Notes under the pieces: generated by a model
Seen by the model: the letters and a program-made list of their open reading frames with translations, nothing else
The model's database searches: none
What the model was told of the DNA's origin: nothing
DNA from: Ferruginivarius sediminum
Lineage (GTDB): Bacteria; Pseudomonadota; Alphaproteobacteria; Kiloniellales; Rhodovibrionaceae
NCBI RefSeq assembly: GCF_003344765.1
Contig: NZ_QPMH01000003.1
Coordinates: 248,001-312,000, forward strand
Direction of reading: 5' to 3'
Length of the DNA stretch: 64,000 bases
Translations under genes and position numbers: made by a program
Shown here: in pieces, positions 1 to 8,120 of the stretch
Layout of the letters: each line of letters opens with the position of its first letter
How positions within the stretch are numbered: position 1 is the stretch's first letter

Positions 1-39
1 CGCCGCCGCCGTCGCGAGGAAAGAGCGTCCGAGCTTCAT
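1..39 (-). CDS. 5' end of an exported-protein gene, cut by the window edge
   Basis: Only the first 13 codons are visible, reading MKLGRSFLATAAA. This is the n-region and the start of the hydrophobic core of a Sec-type signal peptide. A good Shine-Dalgarno site (GGGAGG, eight bases before the ATG) supports a real start. The gene lies downstream of, and in the same direction as, the XRE-cupin regulator at 256-855. A periplasmic binding protein would be plausible, but the visible part cannot show what the mature protein is. Confidence 0.55.
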   Translation of the reverse strand, partial: MKLGRSFLATAAA

Positions 40-255
40 TATTGAAGCCTCCCGTTTGTCTGGCGAATTCCCCTGTCTCGCCGGCGGGCCCGACCGACGC
101 CGTCGCGGGTTCTCAAGTGCCCTGTCGAAAGCCGCCCGTGCCCGTCCACCGGACCGCTAGAGCCTGACAAAGGGATTACCCCCAGGTCAACAGTGTTGCC
201 TAAACTTAAACGCATCTGTTTGCCGGCACCCAGGCTGAGAGCGGCTTTCAGGCGA

Positions 256-855
256 TCAGAATGTCGGCGGAGTGTTCACCCACAACACCCTTGCCACCTC
301 GGGTCCGGGGTTGCGATAGCCGTGCCGGCGCTGGCTTTCGAAAAAGAAGCTGTCGCCTTGCTCCAGCACACTGGTCTCGCCGTCCACGGTCAGTTCCAGC
401 CGGCCTTCCAGGATATAGCCGACTTCCTGGCCGACGTGACGGATCGCGCCGTCGCTGCCGCCGCCGGGGGCGACGATGTGAACGGTGGCCTGGAGCAGGT
501 TGCCCTTGGTGTAGGGTGCCAGGCGTTCCAGTTCCACGCCGCTGCGCTGGCGCAGGGAGTCCGTGCGGATGACGGGCCGGCGGCCGGCGCGCGCGACCCA
601 CTCGGCATCGTCCGCGGTTTCCGCGAACAGCTCGGAGATGTTGGTTTCCAGGACGCCGACGAGGTTGTGCAGCGTCGTCAGCGAAGGGTTCACGACGCCG
701 TTCTCGACGCGCGAGAGGAAGCTGGGCGAGCAACCCGCCTGGGCCGCGAGCGTACGTAAACCCAGCCCGCGAAGCTGGCGAAGGTGGCGGATGCGGACCC
801 CGATGCGGGAGTTCGAGATGTCGCTATCTTCCTGAATGTCCGCTTTCTTACTCAT
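256..855 (-). CDS. XRE-family regulator with cupin sensor domain
   Basis: The protein has an N-terminal lambda-repressor-like helix-turn-helix (about residues 18-72, with the recognition segment CSPSFLSRVENG). A C-terminal cupin barrel follows (about residues 110-195, with the motif GYILEGRLELTVDGE). This architecture is that of PuuR-type and related regulators, in which the cupin binds a small ligand. I chose the ATG that begins MSKKADIQ, because the longer frame adds 22 residues unlike the family. The neighbouring polyamine genes at 2046-7985 make a polyamine or other amine ligand plausible, but no operator was identified. It could equally regulate the gene entering at position 39. Confidence 0.85.
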   Translation of the reverse strand: MSKKADIQEDSDISNSRIGVRIRHLRQLRGLGLRTLAAQAGCSPSFLSRVENGVVNPSLTTLHNLVGVLETNISELFAETADDAEWVARAGRRPVIRTDSLRQRSGVELERLAPYTKGNLLQATVHIVAPGGGSDGAIRHVGQEVGYILEGRLELTVDGETSVLEQGDSFFFESQRRHGYRNPGPEVARVLWVNTPPTF

Positions 856-1020
856 CACCCGGAAGCCTAACGGGAAGTTCCGGTTACGCAACAGTGTTTC
901 ACGGCACGTCAGGCGTGCCATGCTCGCAATACCAGTCGATGCAACCTCGGATCACACGGCCTGCACTGGTTCTACCTGCGACGACCGCTGCGCGGCGCCA
1001 TCGATCTGGCCGCGTTACTG

Positions 1021-1215
1021 GTGGGGGCGACACTCCTCGTGGCCGGCTTACTAACACCCGACGATTGCAGACGGCTCGGGCTTGGCCTGCTCCTGCTTGT
1101 CGGAATCACGTTTGTGCAACTACCCGCGCTGTTTCGCTCACGCCTGCTGGTGCGCCGCCATAACATCGAGGTTCGCGAAGAGGCCCTGGCGCGTCGGGAG
1201 CGGCAAGCACATTGA
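1021..1215 (+). CDS. Possible small two-helix membrane protein, start unclear
   Basis: The frame encodes two hydrophobic stretches followed by a basic, charged tail ending EEALARRERQAH, as in a small inner-membrane protein. The best available start, GTG at 1021, cuts into the first hydrophobic segment and has no Shine-Dalgarno site. The open frame continues upstream through hydrophobic residues (LAALLVGATLLVAG) to about 871, without any ATG, GTG or TTG. It may be a real gene with an unusual start, a 5'-truncated remnant, or chance. No family was recognised. Confidence 0.35.
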   Translation: MGATLLVAGLLTPDDCRRLGLGLLLLVGITFVQLPALFRSRLLVRRHNIEVREEALARRERQAH

Positions 1216-1228
1216 GCTGCGCCGGTGC

Positions 1229-1393
1229 TTACTCCTGCCGGGCCTCTTCCTTGTCGACATCGGAATCGGCGTCGTTACCCTTGCCGATGTAATAGCCGGC
1301 CCCGCCGCCGGCGGCCCCGGCGACAAGAGCCGTGCAGCCCGACGTGGCAGCCGCGAAGGCCGCAATGGCAACGATTGCGATAAAGCGCGTCAT
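1229..1393 (-). CDS. Small lipoprotein with glycine-zipper segment (54 aa)
   Basis: This short gene begins MTRFIAIVAIAAF. It has a hydrophobic core and a lipobox-like ATSGC with the lipidated Cys at residue 20. A Gly/Ala-rich stretch (AGAAGGGAGYYIGKG) resembles the glycine zippers of small envelope lipoproteins. The last 15 residues are strongly acidic (DADSDVDKEEARQE). It lies alone on the minus strand, and its tail faces the possible small membrane protein ending at 1215. The signal sequence plus lipobox is convincing; the role is unknown, probably in the envelope. Confidence 0.6.
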   Translation of the reverse strand: MTRFIAIVAIAAFAAATSGCTALVAGAAGGGAGYYIGKGNDADSDVDKEEARQE

Positions 1394-1735
1394 CTTCGTC
1401 TCCGTACCCGTTGAACCGCCGCACCCTAATCACCCGGTTCGGGTTCGGCCCGTGACCATTTTCTAACCCGCACCGACATCGAAAGGCACGGATGCCGCAA
1501 ACGACCGGATCCACCCGCGCGAAATGGCGATCCCGGCTGTCGCGAGTTACGGCCTGCGATCGTATGATCGCAACGCATAACAAAAGGCTAATCCCTGCAT
1601 TCGACGCAAAGGGAACCGAGTGCGGCGTACTGGCGGCGGGCCGGGACAATCACGATTTCTTCTGCAACGGATCGAGCCTAAGACGGCATTGGGCCGCCGG
1701 GGCAGACAATCGATCCCGCATATGGACATTCAAAG
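1394..1735. other. Intergenic region without a recognised gene
   Basis: This 342-base stretch lies between the divergent small lipoprotein and the small exported protein. It must contain the promoters of both. Open frames that cross it have no Shine-Dalgarno site and no recognisable composition. I see no tRNA, repeat or strong hairpin in it. Confidence 0.5.
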
Positions 1736-1984
1736 ATGACGACCTTCGCCAGGAAAACGCTCGCGGCCGCGATGCTGGCCTCGACAGCGTTGACCTTCAC
1801 CGCGACCGGCGCCTTGGCCGGTGAAGGACAAGGTGCGGACGCCCGCGCGTATAAGCAGGTTGCCAGGATGGTCGAGAAATCCAAGCAGGAGTCCGGGATC
1901 AGGGTATCCAAGGGCCTGACCGCGGAAACGACCTTCGTTTACACGCCGTATCCGACCGTGTTCATGGGAACCGGCGGCAAATAA
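1736..1984 (+). CDS. Small exported protein of unknown function (82 aa)
   Basis: The N-terminus MTTFARKTLAAAMLASTALT is a typical signal peptide, with likely cleavage after ALA at residue 28. The mature protein is about 54 residues. It is polar, with two Lys-containing segments (KQVARMVEKSKQE) and a C-terminus TVFMGTGGK. No family was recognised. The gene is followed at once by a rho-independent terminator, which supports it as a monocistronic, real gene. It stands convergent to the polyamine operon. Confidence 0.6.
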   Translation: MTTFARKTLAAAMLASTALTFTATGALAGEGQGADARAYKQVARMVEKSKQESGIRVSKGLTAETTFVYTPYPTVFMGTGGK

Positions 1985-2015
1985 CGGATAGACCGGACCA
2001 AACCTGCGTGCTTGT

Positions 2016-2046
2016 GCAGCCCCGCGAAGGCGGGGCTGCGTGTTTT
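2016..2046 (+). terminator. Rho-independent terminator
   Basis: A perfect 10-bp stem (GCAGCCCCGC / GCGGGGCTGC) with a four-base loop is followed by GTGTTTTC. It sits between the small exported gene ending at 1984 and the convergent polyamine operon ending at 2046, so it may serve both strands. Confidence 0.8.
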
Positions 2047-3077
2047 CATCCCCCCTCGAAAGCGGCCAGCACGCCAAGGGCGTTCACGCCGATCTCTTCC
2101 ACCGCATAGCCACCCTCCATCACGAAGACCGTCGGCCGCTTCAAGCCGGCAAGGCGTGCCCCGATCCTCGGGAACTCCCCGCTGGAAAGCCTGAAGCGCG
2201 AGATCGGGTCGCGTTCGAAGGTATCGACGCCCAGCGACACGACCAGGACGTCTGGGCCGTAGTCCTCGATCCGCCGGCAGGCGGCGTCCAGCGCCTCGGC
2301 ATAGGCTGGCCACTCGGTTCCCCAGGGTAGCGGGAAATTCGCGGTGTGGCCCTCGCCCGCACCGCTGCCGGTCTCGTCGGCATGGCCCAGGAAGTACGGG
2401 AATTCCTGGCGCGGGTCGGCATGGATGGAGGCGAAGAAAACGTCCGCGCGATCGTCGAAGATGGCCTGCGTCCCGTTGCCGTGGTGGTAATCGACGTCAA
2501 GGATGGCAACGCGCGGCACGCCCTGATCGCGCAGCCATTGCGCCGCGATTGCCGCGTTGTTCAGAAAGCAGTAGCCGCCCAGCAGATCGGCCGCCGCATG
2601 GTGTCCCGGCGGCCGGCCGAGCGCGAAGGCCGACGGCGCGCCCGCGTGCACCAGCGAGGCGGCCGTCAACGACACCTTCGCGCTAGTCGTGGCTGCCTGC
2701 CATGTCCCGGCGGTAATCGGCGTTCCGGCGTCCATCGCGTAGTAGCCGATCTTGCCGTCGATGTTCTCGGGGCGCGCCTGGCGCAGGGTGCGCACCGGCC
2801 AGATCAGCGGCAGGGCATCCCGCTCGCCGCCGTGCTCGGCTTCCCACGCGTCCCACGCGTTCTCAAGGAAGTCCAGATAGCCGGCGTCGTGCACCGCGGC
2901 CAGCGGTTCGCGCCCGAAATCATGCGGCGCGACAACCTCGCCAAGCCCCTCCGCCTTGACGCGCGCCAGGATCATCTCCGCGCGTTCGGGCTTTTCCACC
3001 ACGGGCATCAGATAGCCGTCGGTCAACTCGCCCCGGCCATGCTGCCGGTGGTGGTTCTCGCTGTAAACGGTCTTCAT
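2046..3077 (-). CDS. aphA: Acetylpolyamine amidohydrolase (HDAC-fold deacetylase)
   Basis: The 343-aa protein is a class II histone-deacetylase-like metalloenzyme that hydrolyses acetylated polyamines to free polyamine plus acetate. Catalytic residues are visible: tandem His159-His160 in RPPGHHA, zinc ligands Asp196 and His198 in DVDYHHGNG, Asp285 in SLGVDTF, and Tyr324 in EGGY. These positions align closely with the Mycoplana acetylpolyamine amidohydrolase. The insertion around residues 100-125 (PENIDGKIGYYAMDAGTP) resembles the loop that narrows the active site in that subfamily. The start overlaps the stop of the amidase gene by ATGA. Its place at the end of a polyamine importer operon supports the substrate class; a general HDAC-like deacetylase is the alternative. 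Confidence 0.85.
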   Translation of the reverse strand: MKTVYSENHHRQHGRGELTDGYLMPVVEKPERAEMILARVKAEGLGEVVAPHDFGREPLAAVHDAGYLDFLENAWDAWEAEHGGERDALPLIWPVRTLRQARPENIDGKIGYYAMDAGTPITAGTWQAATTSAKVSLTAASLVHAGAPSAFALGRPPGHHAAADLLGGYCFLNNAAIAAQWLRDQGVPRVAILDVDYHHGNGTQAIFDDRADVFFASIHADPRQEFPYFLGHADETGSGAGEGHTANFPLPWGTEWPAYAEALDAACRRIEDYGPDVLVVSLGVDTFERDPISRFRLSSGEFPRIGARLAGLKRPTVFVMEGGYAVEEIGVNALGVLAAFEGG

Positions 3078-4006
3078 GTCGTCTCGTCCAGGATCTCGAT
3101 GTGATCGGCGGTCCAGGCCCCCGGCCAGACCTCCGCCGCGCCCTCTCGCAACGCACGGATACGGTTTACCGGAATATCGGATACGAGCACCGGCCCACCC
3201 CCCTCGACCTCCGCCGCCGGCGCGATTTCGTCGCGGACGCCCGTATAGCCGAGATCGGGCTCGCTTGGAACGTAAACCGCCGCACCGCCCGTGTTGCCGT
3301 CGCGCGGGCGTCCCGTGGCGGCATCCCCGATCACGCCGACCGCCAGCACCGCCGCCTGAAGTTCGACGGCGCGCGCCCGGGCGCAGCTATGCACCCTGTA
3401 GTGGCCCGAGAGACGCTCCGTCATCGACGGCACCAGCAGCAGGTCGGGGCGATACGGCGCGATACGGCTGGCCAGGGCCGGCAGTTCCACGTCCAGGCAG
3501 ATGGCGGTGGCAAGGCGCAGGCCGTTCCATTCGACGAACTGGAATTGCCCGCCGGGGTTCAGCATCCAGCCGTCCGGGTCCTTCTCGCTCGGCGTCAGGC
3601 ACAGCTTGTCCTGATGATAGCGGCGGCCGTCGGGCAGCAGCAGCCAGGCGCGATTGACGAAGCCGACATCGCCGTCGCTCTCGCCCGCCTCCGCCCGCCA
3701 GGGCCAGCTTCCCGGCAGCAGCGCCATGTTGTGCCTGGCGGGAAGGTCGGCCACGGCGGCCAGCGCATCGGGCGCCTGCGCCGCCATCCAGGCGATCTCC
3801 TCGCTTGCCGGCAGATCGTCGGGGGCGAACGACAGCCATTGGGCCGAGGCGTACTCCGGCATGACGAATATCTCGGCCCCCTGCGCGCGCGCCGCCGCCA
3901 TGCGGGCATCCACTTCGGCCGCCCAGGCGCCGATGCCGTTCAGTGGCCGCGCCAGATTGGTGGCCCAAAGAGCCACCTTCACATCCCCTGCCGTCCTGGC
4001 TGTCAT
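3074..4006 (-). CDS. Carbon-nitrogen hydrolase (nitrilase superfamily amidase)
   Basis: This enzyme hydrolyses a C-N amide-type bond with the Glu-Lys-Cys triad of the nitrilase superfamily. The triad is visible as Glu51 (MPEYAS), Lys134 (YHQDKLCLTP) and Cys170 (ATAICLDVELP). The ATG was chosen because AGGAG lies five bases upstream; the longer GTG frame adds two residues. It is coupled to the acetylpolyamine amidohydrolase (ATGA overlap) and follows the potF-like gene. Candidate substrates are a polyamine-derived amide such as N-carbamoylputrescine, or omega-amides formed in polyamine breakdown. That specificity is inferred from position, not seen in the sequence. Confidence 0.8.
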   Translation of the reverse strand: MTARTAGDVKVALWATNLARPLNGIGAWAAEVDARMAAARAQGAEIFVMPEYASAQWLSFAPDDLPASEEIAWMAAQAPDALAAVADLPARHNMALLPGSWPWRAEAGESDGDVGFVNRAWLLLPDGRRYHQDKLCLTPSEKDPDGWMLNPGGQFQFVEWNGLRLATAICLDVELPALASRIAPYRPDLLLVPSMTERLSGHYRVHSCARARAVELQAAVLAVGVIGDAATGRPRDGNTGGAAVYVPSEPDLGYTGVRDEIAPAAEVEGGGPVLVSDIPVNRIRALREGAAEVWPGAWTADHIEILDETT

Positions 4007-4075
4007 TCGCACTCCTCTCGACGCACGAACGGGCCGGACGTGATCCGCGCCCGGCCCGCCCGCGCAGACGTCAGT

Positions 4076-5116
4076 CTACTTCTTCAGCGTGGTCCAGACC
4101 TTGTCGCGCAACTCCCGCGCCGCGGTCGAGCATTCCTTCGACGGCCGCAGGCGGTCGGCGTATTCCTTCGGCATATTCACCGCCGGGTCGCTCTTCAGCG
4201 ATTCGTCGAGGTATTCGCCCGAGCCCGCGATAGCGTTCATGTAGCCGGTGTAGTTGGTCGCCACGGCGGCGTTCTGCGGGTCCATCATCCAGTTGATGAA
4301 GGTCTTGGCGTTCTCCGGGTTCGGCGCGTCCTTCGGAACCACCATGTTATCGGACCAGAACGCCAACCCCTCCTTCGGATAGATATAGGTGATGCTCTCC
4401 CGCTGCTCCTTCGCGCGGTGGGCGGCGCCGTTCCACATGTGATGCATCACCACCTCGCCGGCAACCATGCGGTCGATGGTGCCCGTCGAGGAATAGAGCG
4501 CCAGATGCGGCTTCTGCGCCATCAGCAGGTCGAGGATCTTCTGCGCCTGGGCCGGGTCCTCGGTGCAGACGTCGATGCCGAGATACCGCGCGGCCGCATT
4601 GTACATCTCCACCTGGTCGTTCAAGGCCGCGATCTTGCCCTTCAGTTCGTCGCGCGGCTTGAAATATTCCTCCCAGGTCTCGTCAAGTTCCGGCGCCTTC
4701 GCGGTATCGTAGGCCAGCCCCGTGGTGCCCCACATGTACGGCGCTGAATACTCTCGACTGGGGTCGTAGCTGGGGCTGTCGTGCGGTGACTGGACGTTCT
4801 TGAAATTGGGAAGCTCGGCCGTGTCGATCTTCATCGCGAGATCTTCCTCGCGCATCACGTCGACCATGTAGCCCGACGGGAAGACGATGTCGTAGCCCGC
4901 CGCGCCGGCCTGGAGCTTCGCCAGCATGGTTTCGTTGGAATCGTAAACGTCCAGCGTGACGTCGATGCCGGTCTCGGATTCGAACTTCTCGATCAGATCG
5001 GGCGGGAAATAATTCGCCCAGTTATAGAGAAACAGCTCCTTCGCCTGCACCGCCGAAGTGCCGAACGTCATCGCCGTCGCCGCCAGCGCGGCAAGCACGC
5101 CTCCCTTGAACCGCAT
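4076..5116 (-). CDS. potF: Polyamine ABC transporter periplasmic binding protein (PotD/PotF type)
   Basis: The 346-aa protein has a signal peptide ending VQA at residue 25. The mature start KELFLYNWANYFPPDLIEKF is the hallmark of spermidine/putrescine binding proteins. It delivers polyamine to the membrane components encoded just upstream. A Shine-Dalgarno GGGAGGG precedes the ATG. About 66 bases separate it from potI, and the gene order potG-potH-potI-potF is that of a complete importer. Putrescine, spermidine or acetylated forms cannot be distinguished from the sequence alone. The adjacent acetylpolyamine deacetylase suggests that acetylated polyamines are among the ligands. Confidence 0.88.
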   Translation of the reverse strand: MRFKGGVLAALAATAMTFGTSAVQAKELFLYNWANYFPPDLIEKFESETGIDVTLDVYDSNETMLAKLQAGAAGYDIVFPSGYMVDVMREEDLAMKIDTAELPNFKNVQSPHDSPSYDPSREYSAPYMWGTTGLAYDTAKAPELDETWEEYFKPRDELKGKIAALNDQVEMYNAAARYLGIDVCTEDPAQAQKILDLLMAQKPHLALYSSTGTIDRMVAGEVVMHHMWNGAAHRAKEQRESITYIYPKEGLAFWSDNMVVPKDAPNPENAKTFINWMMDPQNAAVATNYTGYMNAIAGSGEYLDESLKSDPAVNMPKEYADRLRPSKECSTAARELRDKVWTTLKK

Positions 5117-5182
5117 CGTCCTGCCCTCCCGTCTTCATGATTGTGGGTGTGCGGTGAAGTCTCGCTTGCGCGCTCCAGCCGG

Positions 5183-5974
5183 TCAACGCTGGCGCTGAAC
5201 CAGGAACGACAGCGAGACGAACAGGATTGAAACCAGCAGCATGAGCGAGGAGAGCGCGTTCACCTCCGGCGTCACGCCGATCCGGATCATGCCGAAGATG
5301 TAGACGGGCAGCGTGGTGGCGCCCGCGCCCGCGACGAAATACGTGATCACGAAGTCGTCCAGCGAGATGATGAACGCCAGCAGCGCGCCCGAGAGGATTC
5401 CCGGCCACAACAGCGGAAGCGTCACGCGGCGGAACGCGCGCCACGCGTCGGCGTAAAGGTCGGACGCCGCCTCGCGCAGGGACGGGTCCATTCCCTCCAG
5501 GCGCGCGCGGATCGGCAGATAGGCGAAGGGCGTGCAGAAGACCGTGTGGCCGATGATGACCGTCAGCAGGCCCAGCTTGATCCCCACCAGTATAAAGAAC
5601 AGCAGCGTCGCCACCGCCGTCACGATCTCGGGCACGACGAGCGGCAGGCCCATGACGCCGTTCACCGCCGCTTCGCCGCGAAAGCGGCCGCGCGCCATTC
5701 CCAGAGCCGCCAGCGTCCCCGCCACCGTCGCGATGAAGGTCGCGGAGAACGCGACGATCAGCGAGTTCCTGGCGGCGCGCAGGATGTCGCCGTTCGACAG
5801 AACCTCCACGTACCAGTCGGTCGTCAGGCCGGTCCAGATCGTCACCGTCCGGTTCGCGTTGAAGGAAAGCACGATCAGGATCACGATCGGCAGGTAGAGA
5901 TAGGCGAAGAACAGCGCCGCCGCCGGCCGGACGCCGGCGAAGCGCCACAGCGGATTGCCGCCGCGGCCGCTCAT
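5183..5974 (-). CDS. potI: Polyamine ABC transporter permease (PotC/PotI type)
   Basis: The inner-membrane permease has 263 residues and about six hydrophobic segments. The first runs FAYLYLPIVILIVLSF, a typical PotC/PotI start. I set the start at the ATG overlapping the stop of potH (ATGA at 5971-5974); the longer frame is out-of-frame coding of potH. The segment around residues 150-175 (EGMDPSLREAASDLYADAW) contains the EAA loop that docks on the ATPase. It pairs with the PotH-type permease to form the channel. Confidence 0.88.
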   Translation of the reverse strand: MSGRGGNPLWRFAGVRPAAALFFAYLYLPIVILIVLSFNANRTVTIWTGLTTDWYVEVLSNGDILRAARNSLIVAFSATFIATVAGTLAALGMARGRFRGEAAVNGVMGLPLVVPEIVTAVATLLFFILVGIKLGLLTVIIGHTVFCTPFAYLPIRARLEGMDPSLREAASDLYADAWRAFRRVTLPLLWPGILSGALLAFIISLDDFVITYFVAGAGATTLPVYIFGMIRIGVTPEVNALSSLMLLVSILFVSLSFLVQRQR

Positions 5975-6876
5975 GTTCCGCCTCCCGGCGCACGGCGGAA
6001 CCGCAGGGCGTAGGCCATCATCGCCAGCAGCACGATTGCCAGCAGCGCGAAACCGAGAGCCGCGCCGAACGGCCAGTTCCGCGCCGCGCCGAACTGGTTC
6101 TGGATCAGGTTGCCAATCATCAGCGACTTGGAACCGCCCAGCAGTTCCGGCGTGACGTACGCCCCCAGGCAGGGGACGAACACCAGAATACAGCCCGCGA
6201 TGATCCCCGGCAGCGCCAGCGGGACCACGATCCGCGCAAGCGCGCGGCGGCGGTCCGCGCCCAGGTCGAAGGCGGCCTCCACCAGCCGCAGGTCCAGCTT
6301 CTCCAGGCTGGCGTAGATCGGCAGGACCATGAACGGCAGGAACGAATAGGTCAGGCCCACGCCGATGGCAAACGGCGTGTAAAGTACGTCGATCGGCTCT
6401 TGCGTAAGCCCCAGCCAAGCGGCCGCGTTGTCGATCAGGCCATTGTTGCGCAGCAGGATGATCCAGGCGTAGTTGCGCACCAGCAGGTTGGTCCAGAACG
6501 GGATCGTCACCATGAAAACCAGCAGGTTGCGATACCACCTGTCATCCTGGAGCGCGATGTAGAGCGCCGTCGGAAAGCCGATGGCCAGCGCCAGAAGCAC
6601 CGTGACGCCCGACAGCACGAAGGAGCGCAGGAATATCTGCAGGTAGTCGGCGTTCACCGACAGGCTGCCCATCAGGTCGCGCTCGAACAGGAACTTGATG
6701 TACGCCTCGGCGCTGTACGTGCCCCATTCCACGCCGCCGTGCGTACCCTTTTCCAGGATCGACACGTACGCCATCAGAATGAGCGGCAGCACCATGAAGC
6801 CGCCGATGATGGCCAGGGACGGCGCCAGCAGGGCCGTACGTTGCGCAAGTTGGGAACGGCGAAGCGCGGCCAGCAT
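5971..6876 (-). CDS. potH: Polyamine ABC transporter permease (PotB/PotH type)
   Basis: The 301-aa inner-membrane protein has an N-terminal helix (LAPSLAIIGGFMVLPLILMA) and further hydrophobic segments. An EAA-type loop at about residues 200-220 (EKLDLRLVEAAFDLGADRR) contacts the ATPase. The start codon overlaps the stop of potG by one base (TGATG), and the end overlaps potI, so all three are translationally coupled. Length and topology match the family. Confidence 0.88.
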   Translation of the reverse strand: MLAALRRSQLAQRTALLAPSLAIIGGFMVLPLILMAYVSILEKGTHGGVEWGTYSAEAYIKFLFERDLMGSLSVNADYLQIFLRSFVLSGVTVLLALAIGFPTALYIALQDDRWYRNLLVFMVTIPFWTNLLVRNYAWIILLRNNGLIDNAAAWLGLTQEPIDVLYTPFAIGVGLTYSFLPFMVLPIYASLEKLDLRLVEAAFDLGADRRRALARIVVPLALPGIIAGCILVFVPCLGAYVTPELLGGSKSLMIGNLIQNQFGAARNWPFGAALGFALLAIVLLAMMAYALRFRRAPGGGT

Positions 6877-7985
6877 CAGTCCACCAGCACCTGCACGGCC
6901 TCGGGCGGGATGCGCAGGCGTACGCTGTCGCCACTGGCGAACGGACTGGCCGCGCCCTGGCGGTTCTGCACGCGCACCAGTACGGGCTCGGGCAGGCTGT
7001 CGATGTTAATCCGATAACTCGTGTCGGTGCCGAAGTAGACCACCGTCTCGACCACGCCTCTGAGGCGTCCAGTGTCCTCGCCGGCCTCGGCGTTAACGGG
7101 CTCCAGGTCCACCCGTTCCGGCCGTACGGCAAGCGTCACCCGCTCGCCTTCGGTATGCGCCTCGGCGTGGCGCGTCGTGACCATGCCGCCGACATCCAGC
7201 TTGATCTGGATCTCGCCATTAGCCGCGCGGCCAAGCACGCCCTGGAGAAAGTTGGTATCGCCGATGAAGTCGGCCACGAAGCGCCGTGTCGGCCGCTCGT
7301 AGATCTCCGCGGGCGTGCCCACCTGCAACACCTTGCCGTCCTGCATCACGGCAAGCCGGTCGGACATCGTCAGCGCCTCTTCCTGGTCGTGCGTGACGAA
7401 GACGAAGGTGATGCCGGTTTCCACCTGAAGCCGCTTCAATTCGATCTGCATCTCCTTGCGCAGCTTCAGATCGAGGGCGGAAAGCGGCTCGTCGAGCAGC
7501 AGGACCTTCGGCCGGTTCGCCAACGCGCGGGCCAGCGCGACACGCTGCTGCTGGCCGCCGGAAAGCTGTGCCGGCTTACGCTGGCCATAACCGGCCAGCT
7601 TGACCAGGGAGAGGACCTCCTCCACCCGCCTTTCGATGTCGCCGCGCCGCCAGCGCTGCATCTCCAGCCCGAAGGCCACGTTGCCCGCGACCGTCATGTG
7701 CGGGAACAGCGCGTAGTTCTGAAACACGGTGTTCACAGGCCGGCGGAACGGCGGCAACCCGGCCAGATCGTCACCGTAAAGCCCGATAACGCCGGCCGTC
7801 GGCTGCTCGAACCCGGCCAGAAGGCGCAACAAGGTGGTCTTGCCGCAGCCGGAGGGCCCCAGAAGCGTGAAGAACTCCCCCTCGCGAATCGCCAGGGATA
7901 CATGGTCCAGGGCGTGGACGGCCTCCGCGCCCTGCCCGAAGACCTTGGTGATGTCCCGGATATCGATGGCGTTCGCTTGCGGCAC
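6876..7985 (-). CDS. potG: Polyamine ABC transporter ATP-binding protein (PotA/PotG)
   Basis: The 369-aa ATPase has Walker A GPSGCGKTT at residues 43-51, signature LSGGQ at 141-145 and Walker B VLLLDEP at 161-167. A C-terminal regulatory TOBE-like domain (about residues 240-365) follows, as in PotA and PotG. It energises the importer made by the two downstream permeases. It is the first gene of the minus-strand operon running potG, potH, potI, potF, amidase, deacetylase, so the operon promoter should lie just above 7985. Confidence 0.9.
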   Translation of the reverse strand: MPQANAIDIRDITKVFGQGAEAVHALDHVSLAIREGEFFTLLGPSGCGKTTLLRLLAGFEQPTAGVIGLYGDDLAGLPPFRRPVNTVFQNYALFPHMTVAGNVAFGLEMQRWRRGDIERRVEEVLSLVKLAGYGQRKPAQLSGGQQQRVALARALANRPKVLLLDEPLSALDLKLRKEMQIELKRLQVETGITFVFVTHDQEEALTMSDRLAVMQDGKVLQVGTPAEIYERPTRRFVADFIGDTNFLQGVLGRAANGEIQIKLDVGGMVTTRHAEAHTEGERVTLAVRPERVDLEPVNAEAGEDTGRLRGVVETVVYFGTDTSYRINIDSLPEPVLVRVQNRQGAASPFASGDSVRLRIPPEAVQVLVD

Positions 7986-8120
7986 CGGTTTGCGACACCC
8001 TCCGCGTCACTACAAATCCGAAGCGGGCGCCCGCCGCCTCAATGCGGGAAAGCCTAGATACCGCCGACGATCCTGACAAGCCGAACGGCCGGCGCGCCCT
8101 TCAATCGAACGGGGCCGTAC

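Noticed and set aside
5183..6538. A 451-aa fusion of two permease parts
   Set aside because: The first 188 residues lack hydrophobic helices and lie out of frame over the PotH-type gene; the ATGA overlap at 5971-5974 marks the real start.
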